A stretch of DNA of 64,000 nucleotides from Rhodococcus sp. HNM0563 (GCF_012726195.1 NZ_JAASAF010000004.1:62001-126000); one strand, 5' to 3'. Counted from the first letter of the stretch, positions 36,562 through 47,966 are shown. Made by a program: numbers and translations. Notes: generated by a model from the sequence alone, not told the origin.

Positions 36562-37422
36562 TCACGCGATGGTGAGCACCACATCGGCCAGGGCTGGTGC
36601 AAGGTCTCGGTCCGCGACAGCGACAGTGGCAAGGAGCTGTTTCCCGCTCTTCCACACGCGTACGCGCAGTGTCTCACCGGGGAACACGACGCCGGCGAAC
36701 TTGGCACGGAACCCGGCGACACGTGTCGCGTCGGAATCGAGAAGGTGGTCGGCGATCGACTTGCACACCGTGCCGTAGGTGCACAGGCCGTGGAGAATCG
36801 GCGCCGGGAACCCGGCGGCCTTCGCGAATTCCGGATCCGAGTGGAGTGGGTTGCGATCACCGCAGAGGCGGTACAGGAGCGCTTGCTGAGGCAGCGTCGG
36901 GACGTCGAACTCGGCATCCGGGGCGCGGTCGGGCAATGCGACGGCCTCCGACGGTCCGCGTTCGCCGCCGAAGCCGCCTTCTCCGCGTGCAAAGATCGAC
37001 GACCGGGCGGTCCACAGCGGGTTTCCGTCGAGATCCTCGGTGACGGATTCCTGCACGATGACTGCGGCCTTGCCCTTGTCCCACACCTCGGCGATGCGAG
37101 TGGTGGTGCGGCCTTTGCCGGATGCCGGGATGGGCGCGTGGACCTTCACTTCCTGGCTGCCGTGCACGACCTTCGCCAGATCGATCTCGACACCGGGGAA
37201 GGACACCTTCGGCGGTTCCGTGTCGTGGAATGTCGCGGCTACCGTCGCGAATGTGGGGAGTACCTGGGGATCACCGTCGCGCAGGTAGCGCAGCTCGCCG
37301 GCATCGGTGGGGCGGGCGCCGGCACCGAGTCCGAGATTGTAGAGCTGGACGTCACTGCTGCTCCACGAGAATTCCTGGATGGGGAGCGATGCGCCGAGGG
37401 CGACTGAGGGGTCGATGGGCAC
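36562..37422 (-). CDS. hsd4B: MaoC-like steroid enoyl-CoA hydratase (Hsd4B)
   Basis: 286 residues from the GTG at 37422, with AAAGGA upstream. A double hotdog fold is seen: an N-terminal part (about 1-150) and a C-terminal MaoC domain with LYRLCGDRNPLHSDPEFAKAAGFPAPILHGLCTYG holding the hydratase Asp/His motif. Gene order kstD-hsd4B matches Rv3537-Rv3538 of M. tuberculosis. It hydrates an enoyl-CoA intermediate during steroid side-chain beta-oxidation. It starts 50 bases after the kstD stop. Confidence 0.88.
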   Translation of the reverse strand: MPIDPSVALGASLPIQEFSWSSSDVQLYNLGLGAGARPTDAGELRYLRDGDPQVLPTFATVAATFHDTEPPKVSFPGVEIDLAKVVHGSQEVKVHAPIPASGKGRTTTRIAEVWDKGKAAVIVQESVTEDLDGNPLWTARSSIFARGEGGFGGERGPSEAVALPDRAPDAEFDVPTLPQQALLYRLCGDRNPLHSDPEFAKAAGFPAPILHGLCTYGTVCKSIADHLLDSDATRVAGFRAKFAGVVFPGETLRVRVWKSGKQLLATVAVADRDLAPALADVVLTIA

Positions 37423-37472
37423 GGGGGTCCTTTCTTCGCGACCGGGCCGCACTTCGGCGCCGGGTGGGCAGC

Positions 37473-39188
37473 CTAAGCGTGATCGGCGGTATCGGCGACG
37501 GCGTCTTCCGCTGAATGGTTCCCGTTCCTGCGGAGGATGTCGAGCACAGCGAGGTAGCCGAAGGTCATGGCCGGTCCGATGGTGGCGCCGGGGCCGGCGT
37601 AGGTGTGACCCATCACGGGGGAGCTGACGTTGCCGGTCGCGTAGAGGCCGTCGATCACTGTGCCGTCCTCCTTGAGGACGCGGGCGTCGACGTCGGTGAC
37701 GAGACCACCCTTGGTGCCGAGGTCGCCCGGAACGACCTTGATTGCGTAGAACGGAGCCTTGCCGATCTCCGCGAGGCTGGGGTTGGGCTTGTTGCGGGGG
37801 TCGCCGTAGTAGTGGTCGTATTTCGACTCGCCGCGACCGAAGTCCTCGTCCTTGCCCGAGCGGGCGAAACCGTTGAATCGCTCGACGGTCTCGGAGAGCG
37901 CAGACGCCGGAACGCCGATCTTCTCGGCGAGCTCACTGATGGTGTCGGCCTTGACCATCACTCCGGCCTTGAACCATCGCTTCGGGAACGGTTGTCCGGG
38001 TGTGATCCCGGCGAAGGTGTACCGGTTGCGGTAACGCTGGTCGAGAACCATCCATGCCGGGATGTTCTCGCCCGGTCCCTCGCCGCGGCCGTACTGTCCG
38101 CCGTACATGGCATGCGTCGCCTCGACATACGGGGCGGATTCGTTCACGAACCGCTTGCCCTCACTGTTGACCATCATGCAGCCGGGAAGGCTCCGTTCCG
38201 ACAGTGCGAACCACGGGCCGCCGGTGAGCGGGAACGACGGACCCCACCAGGAATCGTCCATGAAATCGACTGCACCGCCGATGGATTGGCCGGCTCGGAT
38301 GCCGTCGCCCTCGTTCGCTTTGGCTCCGACGGTCCACTCCGTGCCGATCGGTGCGCGCTGGTATTCCTTGCGCATCTCGTCGTTGTGATCGAAGCCGCCA
38401 CTTGCGAGGACGACACCCTTGCCGGCGCGGATGATCCGTTCTTCGCCGTCCGAGATCACCTTGACGCCGCGCACCACGCCGTCCTCGACGAGGAGGTCGG
38501 TCAGGGCGGTGTTCAGCAGCAAGGGGACATTCGCGTCGCGGAGACCGATACGCAAGCCCGCCATGAGCGCCTGACCGCGGACGAGCAGGTGCTTCTTGGT
38601 CAGATTCGCCCACACGAAGCGCGCGCCGACCTTCGCGGCGCGCAGCGGTCCGCGAGGATTGCGCATCAACAGGTTGAGCCACTTGTAGTCGGCCTGGGTG
38701 ATGACGAAGTTCTTCGGCGCCCGCGCATAGTCGGGTTCGAGGGTGGCGAGGTCTGCGCCGAGGCGGCGCCCGTCGAACGGGCTCGGCTCGACCGAACGGC
38801 CACCGGCGCGTCCGCCCGGGGCCTCCGGGTAGTAGTCGGAGTATCCGGGGACCCACTGCAGTTCGAGGGCGCTGTGCTTCTGGACGAAGGACAGCATCTC
38901 AGGGCCGCGGTCGATGTACGTGTCGATCTTCTCGGCGGGAACGACGTCGCCGATGATGCTGTGCAGGTAGGTGCGTGCGGCCTCGGGGGTGTCCTCGACA
39001 CCGGCCGCCTTCAGGGCGTCGTTGTTGGGGATCCATACGCCGCCGCCGGAGCGGGCGCTCGAACCGCCGTAGCAGGCGGCCTTCTCGATCACGACGACAC
39101 TCGCACCCTTGTTGGCTGCGGTGATGGCGGCGGTCATTCCGCCGGCGCCGCTGCCGACGACGACGATGTCGTACTCCTGCTCAGTCAT
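37473..39188 (-). CDS. kstD: 3-ketosteroid delta1-dehydrogenase
   Basis: 571 residues from ATG 39188. The N-terminal FAD motif is VVVGSGAGGMTAAITAANKGASVVVIEKA; SARSGGGVWIPNN and the C-terminal GHTYAGPGATIGPAMTFGYLA carry active-site residues of the family. It introduces the 1,2 double bond into 3-ketosteroids, which with KshA opens ring B. The KstR operator sits immediately before the start codon. It heads the run kstD-hsd4B-cholesterol oxidase-hydrolase. Confidence 0.94.
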   Translation of the reverse strand: MTEQEYDIVVVGSGAGGMTAAITAANKGASVVVIEKAACYGGSSARSGGGVWIPNNDALKAAGVEDTPEAARTYLHSIIGDVVPAEKIDTYIDRGPEMLSFVQKHSALELQWVPGYSDYYPEAPGGRAGGRSVEPSPFDGRRLGADLATLEPDYARAPKNFVITQADYKWLNLLMRNPRGPLRAAKVGARFVWANLTKKHLLVRGQALMAGLRIGLRDANVPLLLNTALTDLLVEDGVVRGVKVISDGEERIIRAGKGVVLASGGFDHNDEMRKEYQRAPIGTEWTVGAKANEGDGIRAGQSIGGAVDFMDDSWWGPSFPLTGGPWFALSERSLPGCMMVNSEGKRFVNESAPYVEATHAMYGGQYGRGEGPGENIPAWMVLDQRYRNRYTFAGITPGQPFPKRWFKAGVMVKADTISELAEKIGVPASALSETVERFNGFARSGKDEDFGRGESKYDHYYGDPRNKPNPSLAEIGKAPFYAIKVVPGDLGTKGGLVTDVDARVLKEDGTVIDGLYATGNVSSPVMGHTYAGPGATIGPAMTFGYLAVLDILRRNGNHSAEDAVADTADHA

Positions 39189-39189
39189 A

Positions 39190-39203
39190 TAGAACACGTT
39201 ATA
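39190..39203. promoter_or_regulatory. KstR operator before kstD
   Basis: TAGAACACGTTATA, one base from the kstD ATG (39188). The surrounding 19 bases, TAGAACACGTTATAGAATT, are identical to those at the kshA box. Confidence 0.85.
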
Positions 39204-39342
39204 GAATTGGTTCTGTCGAGTCCATCCTTTCCGGCCGGATTGTCTGGACGGGACGGAGAATCGCGAGCACGGTGCGACTCGATACACGTTTCACAAATGG
39301 GTGAAGGTTCCCGCCGCCGAGGAACGGGGGCGCCGGGCTGAA

Positions 39343-40311
39343 TCAGGCGGACGCTCGCCGAACGATCGTGGACGGCGCTTCGGTCCAGTCTCGGGTGGTC
39401 GCGTCGACCGCCAGCCGCGCTGCGCGCCGCCCATAGGCGGCGGTGTCGATCCGGACCGTCGTCAGTTCGGGTTCCCACAGACTTTCCTGGTGCTCGTCGT
39501 CGAATCCGATGACTGCGAGGTCTTCCGGAGCGCGGTACCCGAGTTGCGTCATCACCGAGAGCACGGACAGGGCGACGGCGTCGTTGAGCGACGCGACCGC
39601 GGTGACGTCCGACTCCTGCACGAGAGTGCGCACCGATTCGGTGCGCGCCCGGGGATCGGGGTCCATCGACACCCGAACGACGGTGAGCGGAGCCAATCCG
39701 AGATCGAGAGCGGCGCGGTGGGCGTCGGCGATGCGGGCACGGCCGAACGAGCCGGTTCCTTCGGCGGGGATGGCGAGGGCGACGTGCCGGTGGCCGTGCT
39801 CGGCGAGATGCTGCAGTTGCAGCCGGGTATGGAACGGGAATCCGGCCTGGTGACCGCGAAACGCTCCCCAGATGTGGTCGTCACGGAGATCGTCGGGTAG
39901 CTGGGAGAGATCCACCACGGCAAGCGGTCCGAGTTTTCTCCGAAGGTCCTGCGCGGCGTCGCGGCCCTCCGAGATCACGACGAGGGTGCGGTCGTGTCGG
40001 CGCAACTCCTCCTGCATCGTGCGGATCAAGCGACCGATGCTCGTGCCGATGACGTCCGTGCCGACGTTCAGCAGCACGACCGGTGAGGCGACGACCTCGG
40101 AGGGGGACGTCACGGTGCGCGGTGGGTAACCCAGCGCGTCGGCCGCGGCGCGCACGCGGTCCTGTGTCGCAGCTGTGATCGTCTGGTTCGGTGTGTCGTT
40201 GAGTACGTAACTGACGGTGGCCGTGGAAACTCCGGCGGCATCGGCGACATCCCGGATCGTTGTTCTTCGCACGCGTGTTCGCGCGGTGGGTGTCCGTTTC
40301 CCTCTGACCAC
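39343..40311 (-). CDS. LacI-family transcriptional regulator
   Basis: About 322 residues if started at the GTG at 40311; GTGs at 40344 and 40272 are also in frame, none with a strong ribosome binding site. The HTH is TTIRDVADAAGVSTATVSYVLNDTPNQTI, with an effector domain containing VIGFDDEHQESLWEPELTTV. A palindrome of the kind bound by LacI proteins lies between this gene and the divergent SDR gene, so it probably controls both. The effector is unknown. Confidence 0.84.
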   Translation of the reverse strand: MVRGKRTPTARTRVRRTTIRDVADAAGVSTATVSYVLNDTPNQTITAATQDRVRAAADALGYPPRTVTSPSEVVASPVVLLNVGTDVIGTSIGRLIRTMQEELRRHDRTLVVISEGRDAAQDLRRKLGPLAVVDLSQLPDDLRDDHIWGAFRGHQAGFPFHTRLQLQHLAEHGHRHVALAIPAEGTGSFGRARIADAHRAALDLGLAPLTVVRVSMDPDPRARTESVRTLVQESDVTAVASLNDAVALSVLSVMTQLGYRAPEDLAVIGFDDEHQESLWEPELTTVRIDTAAYGRRAARLAVDATTRDWTEAPSTIVRRASA

Positions 40312-40325
40312 CGACTCAGAGTACG

Positions 40326-40342
40326 GCTTAACGCTGTTAAGC
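40326..40342. promoter_or_regulatory. Probable operator of the LacI regulator
   Basis: GCTTAACGCTGTTAAGC: seven-base arms in perfect inverted order around GCT, in the divergent lacI-type/SDR promoter. The symmetry suits a LacI dimer. Confidence 0.6.
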
Positions 40343-40410
40343 ACCTACGTTCGCCCCCGAGAGGCGGTGCCGCTCGGATCGGCCCGTCGACATCACGAGA
40401 AGGGAAGCGC

Positions 40411-41187
40411 ATGGGCAAGGTAGACGGCAAGGTGGCCATCATCACCGGGGCGGCGAGCGGACTGGGCAAGTACGAGGCGGTCCGTCTCGCCGCGGAGGGC
40501 GCCGACGTGGCCATCTGCGACATCCAGGAGGAGAAGCTGCAGGAGACCAAGCGGCTGTGCGAGGAGCAGGGCGCACGCGTGGTGGCGGTCGGCTGTGACG
40601 TCACCTCGTACGACAGCCTGAAGGCATTCGTGGACCGGACCGTGGAGGAACTCGGCACGGTCGACGTCCTGGTGAACAATGTGCACAAGACGACGCTCAA
40701 GCCGTTCCTCGACCTGGACATCGAGGACTTCAAGACGGAACTCGAGATCTCCGTGTTCTCCGCGTGGCACATGATGAAGCTGTGCTTCCCGAACATGAAG
40801 AACAAGCCGGGCGCGGGCGCGTCCATCATCAACTTCGGCTCGCGATGGGGTCAGGAGAGCCCCCGGCTGAGCGCCACGTACTCGCCCTCGAAGGAGGCGG
40901 TCCGTGCACTGTCCCGTACGGTCGCACGCGAGTGGGGCGAATACAATATCCGGGTGAACGCGATCTGCCCGGGTGGGTTCACGGACAACGCCACCGCGAC
41001 GATGGATCAGCAGCTTCCGGAGATGCAGAAGTACGCGATGGAAGCCTTCAAGGACAACGTGTACGGCCGCCCCGGTGACCCGTACGAGGATGTCGCCCCG
41101 ATCGTCGTGTTCCTCGCTTCCGACGACAGTCACTGGCTGTCCGGTCAGACGATCAACGCCGACGGTGGAGGCTGGATCGCAGCGTGA
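40411..41187 (+). CDS. SDR-family oxidoreductase
   Basis: 258 residues. Cofactor motif TGAASGLGKYEA (about 13-24), NNVH in place of the usual NNAG, and catalytic YSPSK. It is a classical short-chain dehydrogenase. It is divergent from a LacI regulator rather than behind a KstR box, so it may act on a different substrate from the steroid genes around it. It is convergent with the small gene beside kshA, stops 16 bases apart. Confidence 0.86.
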   Translation: MGKVDGKVAIITGAASGLGKYEAVRLAAEGADVAICDIQEEKLQETKRLCEEQGARVVAVGCDVTSYDSLKAFVDRTVEELGTVDVLVNNVHKTTLKPFLDLDIEDFKTELEISVFSAWHMMKLCFPNMKNKPGAGASIINFGSRWGQESPRLSATYSPSKEAVRALSRTVAREWGEYNIRVNAICPGGFTDNATATMDQQLPEMQKYAMEAFKDNVYGRPGDPYEDVAPIVVFLASDDSHWLSGQTINADGGGWIAA

Positions 41188-41203
41188 CCTGCTGCCGCGG
41201 GGG

Positions 41204-41542
41204 TTACCTGGCGATGTTCAGCGAACCGTCGAGCACGGCCTGCTCGATGCTGGCCCGCAGATTCGGGCAGCCCTCGCGAGGCGCACTGGCACGGTCGGTG
41301 TCCCGGAAGACGGGGCATGTCACGTTCGGATCGCTCTGCCATTGCACGCTCGTCTGACGGAAGCTGTTCTTGCGCACCAGGACACAGGTGTCACAACTGC
41401 GGCATTCGACCTCGCTCAGGCCCGAATCCAGGTAGTTGATCTTGTCGATGGCGGTCTGGGCGGCGATCGCCTCGACCCGTTCCGGCTGGTCCGCGAAACT
41501 CGGAGACTTGGCCCACGTGCTGCGTCGGGTCGAGGCGCTCAT
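41204..41542 (-). CDS. Small Cys-rich protein beside kshA
   Basis: 112 residues, starting two bases after the kshA stop, so surely co-transcribed with it. Five cysteines (ECRSCDTCV, VTCPVF, GCPNL) suggest metal or Fe-S binding, but no known domain is evident. A hypothetical gene also follows kshA in M. tuberculosis (Rv3527); whether this is its equivalent cannot be settled here. A role in supporting the Rieske oxygenase is a guess. Confidence 0.72.
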   Translation of the reverse strand: MSASTRRSTWAKSPSFADQPERVEAIAAQTAIDKINYLDSGLSEVECRSCDTCVLVRKNSFRQTSVQWQSDPNVTCPVFRDTDRASAPREGCPNLRASIEQAVLDGSLNIAR

Positions 41543-41544
41543 CG

Positions 41545-42690
41545 TCAGACCTCCGAGTCCTGCTTCTTCTCGGCCTCAGCGGCCTTGCGGGCCATGTTCT
41601 CGGCGACCTCCGCTTCCCAGGCCTCGTTGGCCTTAGCGGTGTCGACCTCGAATTCGAAGCGTCCGGTCATCTTGTCGGTGACGTCGGCGACGTCGACGTA
41701 GAACTGCTCATACCAGCGACGCAGCTGGTACACCGGGCCGTCCTCTTCGCACAGCAGCGGATTTTCGATCTTGGTCTTGTTCTTCCAGATCTCGACGTCC
41801 TGCAGGAATCCCTCACCGACACCCTCGGTGAGTTTGGCGGCCAGCATGTCGGTCTGCTCTGCGTTCATGCCCGTCGGCTTCTTGACGATGATGCCGTACT
41901 GCAGCATGAATGAGTCGTGGGTGATCGGGTAATGACAGTTGATCAGCACCGATTCGGTCTCGTATCCGCCGTAGTTGTTCTTCAGCGGATTGATCATGTA
42001 GGACGGACCGTAATACGCCGCGTACGACTCGAGTTTCGATTCCATGCCGTACTGGGTGGCCATGCCCTTGTCCGGACGTCCGCGGGTGTTGAGGTACTGC
42101 TCCGCGACGTGTCCTTCGAAGACGTTCTTGAAGAACGTGGGGAAGGCGTAGTGGATGTAGAAGAAGTGCGCCATGTCGACGACGTTGTCGATGATCTCGC
42201 GGCAATTGGACCCCTCGATGAGGATCTGATGCCACGTCCAGTCGGTCCACTCGTCGGTCCCGTACTGCTCGAGTTCGGGAATCGTGACGTTCTCCGGCGG
42301 CGCATTGCCCTCCGGATCGTTCCACACGAACAGCTGGCCGTGCTTCTCCATCGTGGTCCACGCGCGAGTGCGGGCGAGCGGGGGGACGCGTCGCGCGTAG
42401 GGGATGTCGGTGCATTTACCGTTGCCGCCCCAGCGCCAGTCGTGGAACGGACACGCGATCGAATCGCCCTTGATCTCGCCCTGCGACAGGTCGCCACCCA
42501 TGTGCCGGCAGTAGCCGTCGAGCACCTTGATCTCGCCGTTGCTGTCGGCCCAGACCACGAGTTTGGTGCCGAAGGCCTCGACGGAGTGCGGCTTGCCGTC
42601 CTTGAAACTGCGACTCAGTCCGAGGCAGTGCCAACCCCGCGCGAACCGGGTCCGCGCCTCTCCGACGTCGATCTCGCGAATCTGTGCCAT
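41545..42690 (-). CDS. kshA: 3-ketosteroid 9-alpha-hydroxylase, oxygenase component
   Basis: 381 residues. The Rieske [2Fe-2S] motif has Cys61, His63, Cys80 and His83 (CRH...CPFHDW). The mononuclear iron site has NVVDMAHFFYIHYA with His175 and His180. It hydroxylates C9 of androstadienedione; together with KstD this opens ring B. The reductase partner KshB is not in the window. A KstR operator lies 30 bases upstream. Divergent from hsaA. Confidence 0.95.
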   Translation of the reverse strand: MAQIREIDVGEARTRFARGWHCLGLSRSFKDGKPHSVEAFGTKLVVWADSNGEIKVLDGYCRHMGGDLSQGEIKGDSIACPFHDWRWGGNGKCTDIPYARRVPPLARTRAWTTMEKHGQLFVWNDPEGNAPPENVTIPELEQYGTDEWTDWTWHQILIEGSNCREIIDNVVDMAHFFYIHYAFPTFFKNVFEGHVAEQYLNTRGRPDKGMATQYGMESKLESYAAYYGPSYMINPLKNNYGGYETESVLINCHYPITHDSFMLQYGIIVKKPTGMNAEQTDMLAAKLTEGVGEGFLQDVEIWKNKTKIENPLLCEEDGPVYQLRRWYEQFYVDVADVTDKMTGRFEFEVDTAKANEAWEAEVAENMARKAAEAEKKQDSEV

Positions 42691-42719
42691 GTCCGCTCAC
42701 TTCCTTCCGGATCTCTTAG

Positions 42720-42733
42720 TAGAACACGTTATA
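42720..42733. promoter_or_regulatory. KstR operator before kshA
   Basis: TAGAACACGTTATA, 30 bases upstream of the kshA start, in the same 19-base context as the kstD box. Confidence 0.85.
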
Positions 42734-42821
42734 GAATTTCCCCCGCGATCGAAAGGGAACGAGGACTTTGGTCCCCGTGAAACCTGTGATGCCACGGAAC
42801 TCGTCCGGTCTCGACACAAAT

Positions 42822-42835
42822 AAGAACATGTTCTA
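42822..42835. promoter_or_regulatory. KstR operator before hsaA
   Basis: AAGAACATGTTCTA, part of the palindrome TAAGAACATGTTCTAG (42821-42836), 45 bases before hsaA. It fits the KstR consensus with a TG-type centre. Confidence 0.8.
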
Positions 42836-42879
42836 GTCTCGAACCAAGCGATCAATTCCTGAACAGACGGGAGTGTCCA

Positions 42880-44055
42880 GTGGGTGACCACGACAGCCAC
42901 GAGGTACTGCAGCGGATCGACGCTCTGCTGCCCAGCCTGCGGGAACGCGCGCAGGAAGCCGAGGATCTTCGCCGCATCCCCGATGGTTCGATCAAGGCGC
43001 TCCAGGAGTCCGGCTTCTTCAAACTTCTGCAACCGGCACAGTGGGGTGGATACGAAGCCGACCCCGTCACCTTCTACACCGCGGTGCGCACCATCGCGAG
43101 TGCCTGCGGATCCACCGGCTGGGTGTCCGGAATCATCGGTGTCCACAATTGGCACCTCGCACTGTTCGACCAGCAGGCGCAGGAAGACGTCTGGGGTGAG
43201 GACACCGATGTGCGCATCTCCTCGTCGTATGCGCCGATGGGCGCCGGCGAGGTCGTCGACGGCGGCTACAAGGTCAACGGTGCCTGGGCGTGGTCGTCGG
43301 GCAGCGATCACGCGACCTGGGTCGTCGTCGGCGGCCCGGTCATCAAGGACGGGCGCCCCGTCGACTTCGGTAGCTTCCTGATACCGCGCTCGGAGTACGA
43401 GATCGATGACGTGTGGAACGTGGTCGGGCTGCGTGGAACGGGCTCCAACACCGTCGTGGTCAAGGACGTGTTCGTTCCGCGACACCGCTTCCTGAGCTTC
43501 AAGACGATGAACGATCTGGCCTCGCCCGGACTCGAGCGGAACACCGCGCCCGTCTACAAGATGCCGTGGGGAACCATCCATCCCACGACCATCTCCGCCC
43601 CGATCGTCGGCATGGCCTACGGGGCCTACGACGCCCACGTCGAGCACCAGGGCAAGCGGGTGCGCGCCGCCTACGCGGGGGAGAAGGCCAAGGACGACCC
43701 GTTCGCGAAGATCCGCATCGCCGAGGCATCCAGCGACATCGACGCCGCGTGGCGGCAACTCTCGGGCAATGTCGCGGACGAGTACGCCTATCTCCTCGAA
43801 GGCAAGGACGTTCCGATCGAGCTCCGCCTGCGCGCCCGTCGCGACCAGGTGCGCGCGACCGGCCGCGCCATCGCCTCGATCGACCGACTGTTCGAGAACT
43901 CGGGCGCCACCGCGCTCGCCAATGGCACACCCATTCAACGATTCTGGCGCGACGCTCACGCCGGTCGTGTGCATGCCGCCAACGACGCCGAACGCGCATA
44001 CGTCATGTTCGGCGGCGCCGAATTCGGTCTTCCTCTCACCGACACGATGGTTTAA
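42880..44055 (+). CDS. hsaA: 3-HSA monooxygenase, oxygenase subunit
   Basis: 391 residues, GTG start. Acyl-CoA-dehydrogenase-like fold of the group D flavin monooxygenases (FFKLLQPAQWGGYEADPVTFYTAVRTIA; WSSGSDHATWVVVGG). It hydroxylates the phenolic ring A of 3-HSA (9,10-secosteroid) at C4 using FMNH2 from HsaB. First gene of hsaA-hsaD-hsaC-hsaB, the M. tuberculosis order, behind a KstR operator. Confidence 0.95.
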   Translation: MGDHDSHEVLQRIDALLPSLRERAQEAEDLRRIPDGSIKALQESGFFKLLQPAQWGGYEADPVTFYTAVRTIASACGSTGWVSGIIGVHNWHLALFDQQAQEDVWGEDTDVRISSSYAPMGAGEVVDGGYKVNGAWAWSSGSDHATWVVVGGPVIKDGRPVDFGSFLIPRSEYEIDDVWNVVGLRGTGSNTVVVKDVFVPRHRFLSFKTMNDLASPGLERNTAPVYKMPWGTIHPTTISAPIVGMAYGAYDAHVEHQGKRVRAAYAGEKAKDDPFAKIRIAEASSDIDAAWRQLSGNVADEYAYLLEGKDVPIELRLRARRDQVRATGRAIASIDRLFENSGATALANGTPIQRFWRDAHAGRVHAANDAERAYVMFGGAEFGLPLTDTMV

Positions 44056-46444
<2,389 letters not shown>

Positions 46445-46590
46445 TTGCCTGAAGCGAGCGGTGTCTCCTGATCGTCGAACTCCGCTCCCGTCGCTGATCT
46501 GCTGTCGCCGCTTCCATTGGGCGGGAGCACTCTGTCGCGGGTGGCCCGCGGCATACATGGTGAGCCTTGTCACGACGAAAGGTTCAATGT

Positions 46591-47874
46591 ATGCCCTCGA
46601 TTACCCCGCCGGACCCCTTCGACCCAGCACAGCTGGGGCCGATACAGCTGCGCAACAGGATCATCAAGGCGGCCACGTCCGAGGGGCGGTCTCCCGACGG
46701 CCTCGTCACGCAGGATCTGATCGACTTCCATGTCGCGTACGCCCGAGGAGGCGTGGGCCTGACAACAGTGGCCTACTGCTGCGTGAGTTCGGAGGGCGCC
46801 AGTGCGCCCGGCCAGATCCTCATGACACGGAATGCGGTGCCGGGCCTACAGCGCCTGACCGAGGCCGTCCACGCCGAAGGCGCCGCGATCTCGGCCCAAC
46901 TCGGACACGCCGGTCCGGTCGCATCCAAGAAGATCACCGGGGTCACCGCGGTGGCGCCGAGCAGGATGGTCAACCCGACCGCGCTGGAGTACTGCCGGGC
47001 GATCTCACGCCGTGAAATAACCGACGTCGTACAGCGTTTCGCTGACGCGGCAGCAATCGCCGTCGACTCCGGCTTCGACGCCGTCGAACTGCACTTCGGT
47101 CACAACTATCTACCCAGCTCGTTTCTGAGTCCTCTGTTCAATCGACGTCGCGATGAATACGGTGGCGACATCGACAACCGATCCCGATTCGTCCGGGAGA
47201 TCGCGGATGCAGTGCGTACGCGAGTCGGTAGCGCCATCGCCGTCACGGCCAAGATCAGCATGGACGACGGAATTCGCGGTGGAATCGGTGTGTCGGAATC
47301 GCTGCGGACCGCACAGTTGCTCGATGCGGACGGCACCCTGGATGCACTCGAGTTGACCCAGGGGTCGTCGGTGGTGCGTCAGATGTTCCTGTTCCGCGGG
47401 GATGTCCCGGTGGACGACTTCGCTGCCGTGATGCCGCAGCCGTGGAAGACCGGTGTCCTGCTCCTGGGAAAGAAGATCCTTGGGGAGTTCCCCTATCACG
47501 ACCTCTACATGCTCGAATCCGCGCGACAGTTCGTTCCGTTGATGAAGAACACCAAGCTGATCCTGTTGGGTGGCATCACCGACTTCGACCACATGACCAC
47601 TGGGATGGCTGAGGGATTCGACTTCGTCGCTATGGGGCGAGCTCTGCTTCGTGAGCCGAATCTGGTGGAGGCGATTCGAACAGACCGGTCCAAGCAGACG
47701 TACTGCACACACTGCAATCGATGTATGTACACCGTGTACGGGCGCACGCACTGTGTCCTGGACCCCGCGTCCGCGTTCGGAGCTGTTGATTCTGCCCGTG
47801 GAGCCGACAGTGCGGTTATCACAGGCGTCGACGAGCTCGCGGCGTCGGCACGGGGATCCGGATGCCGGGACTGA
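46591..47874 (+). CDS. Old-yellow-enzyme family NADH:flavin oxidoreductase
   Basis: 427 residues from ATG 46591 with GAAAGG upstream. TIM-barrel FMN enzyme: LGPIQLRNRIIKAATSEG, QLGHAGPVA, and HFGHNYLPSSFLSPLFNRRRDEYGGDIDNRSRF are OYE signatures. Near the end CTHCNRCMYTVYGRTHC resembles the Fe-S cysteine cluster of 2,4-dienoyl-CoA reductase-like members, but the second half of those proteins is absent. The substrate is unknown; its position next to hsaB suggests a steroid or enone. Its end overlaps a truncated SDR gene. Confidence 0.87.
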   Translation: MPSITPPDPFDPAQLGPIQLRNRIIKAATSEGRSPDGLVTQDLIDFHVAYARGGVGLTTVAYCCVSSEGASAPGQILMTRNAVPGLQRLTEAVHAEGAAISAQLGHAGPVASKKITGVTAVAPSRMVNPTALEYCRAISRREITDVVQRFADAAAIAVDSGFDAVELHFGHNYLPSSFLSPLFNRRRDEYGGDIDNRSRFVREIADAVRTRVGSAIAVTAKISMDDGIRGGIGVSESLRTAQLLDADGTLDALELTQGSSVVRQMFLFRGDVPVDDFAAVMPQPWKTGVLLLGKKILGEFPYHDLYMLESARQFVPLMKNTKLILLGGITDFDHMTTGMAEGFDFVAMGRALLREPNLVEAIRTDRSKQTYCTHCNRCMYTVYGRTHCVLDPASAFGAVDSARGADSAVITGVDELAASARGSGCRD

Positions 47875-47966
47875 GAGGGCGAGTGGCGCTGATCACCGGA
47901 GGCGGCCAGGGCGTCGGGCGGGGGATTGCTCCGGCGGCAGCTGACGATTGTGAAATCATCATGTGA
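47862..47966 (+). pseudogene. Truncated SDR gene (N-terminal remnant)
   Basis: 34 codons beginning MPGLRGRVALITGGGQGVGRG, the cofactor-binding start of a short-chain dehydrogenase, then diverging and stopping at 47964-47966. It overlaps the OYE stop by 13 bases, as an operon partner would. Everything beyond the first Rossmann helix is missing, so this is a deletion remnant marking the end of the steroid region. Confidence 0.72.

Noticed and set aside
37515-39341. Long open frame (about 600 codons) on the plus strand across kstD
   Set aside because: It is the exact antisense of kstD, which has clear FAD motifs; the frame is open only because of high GC codon bias.
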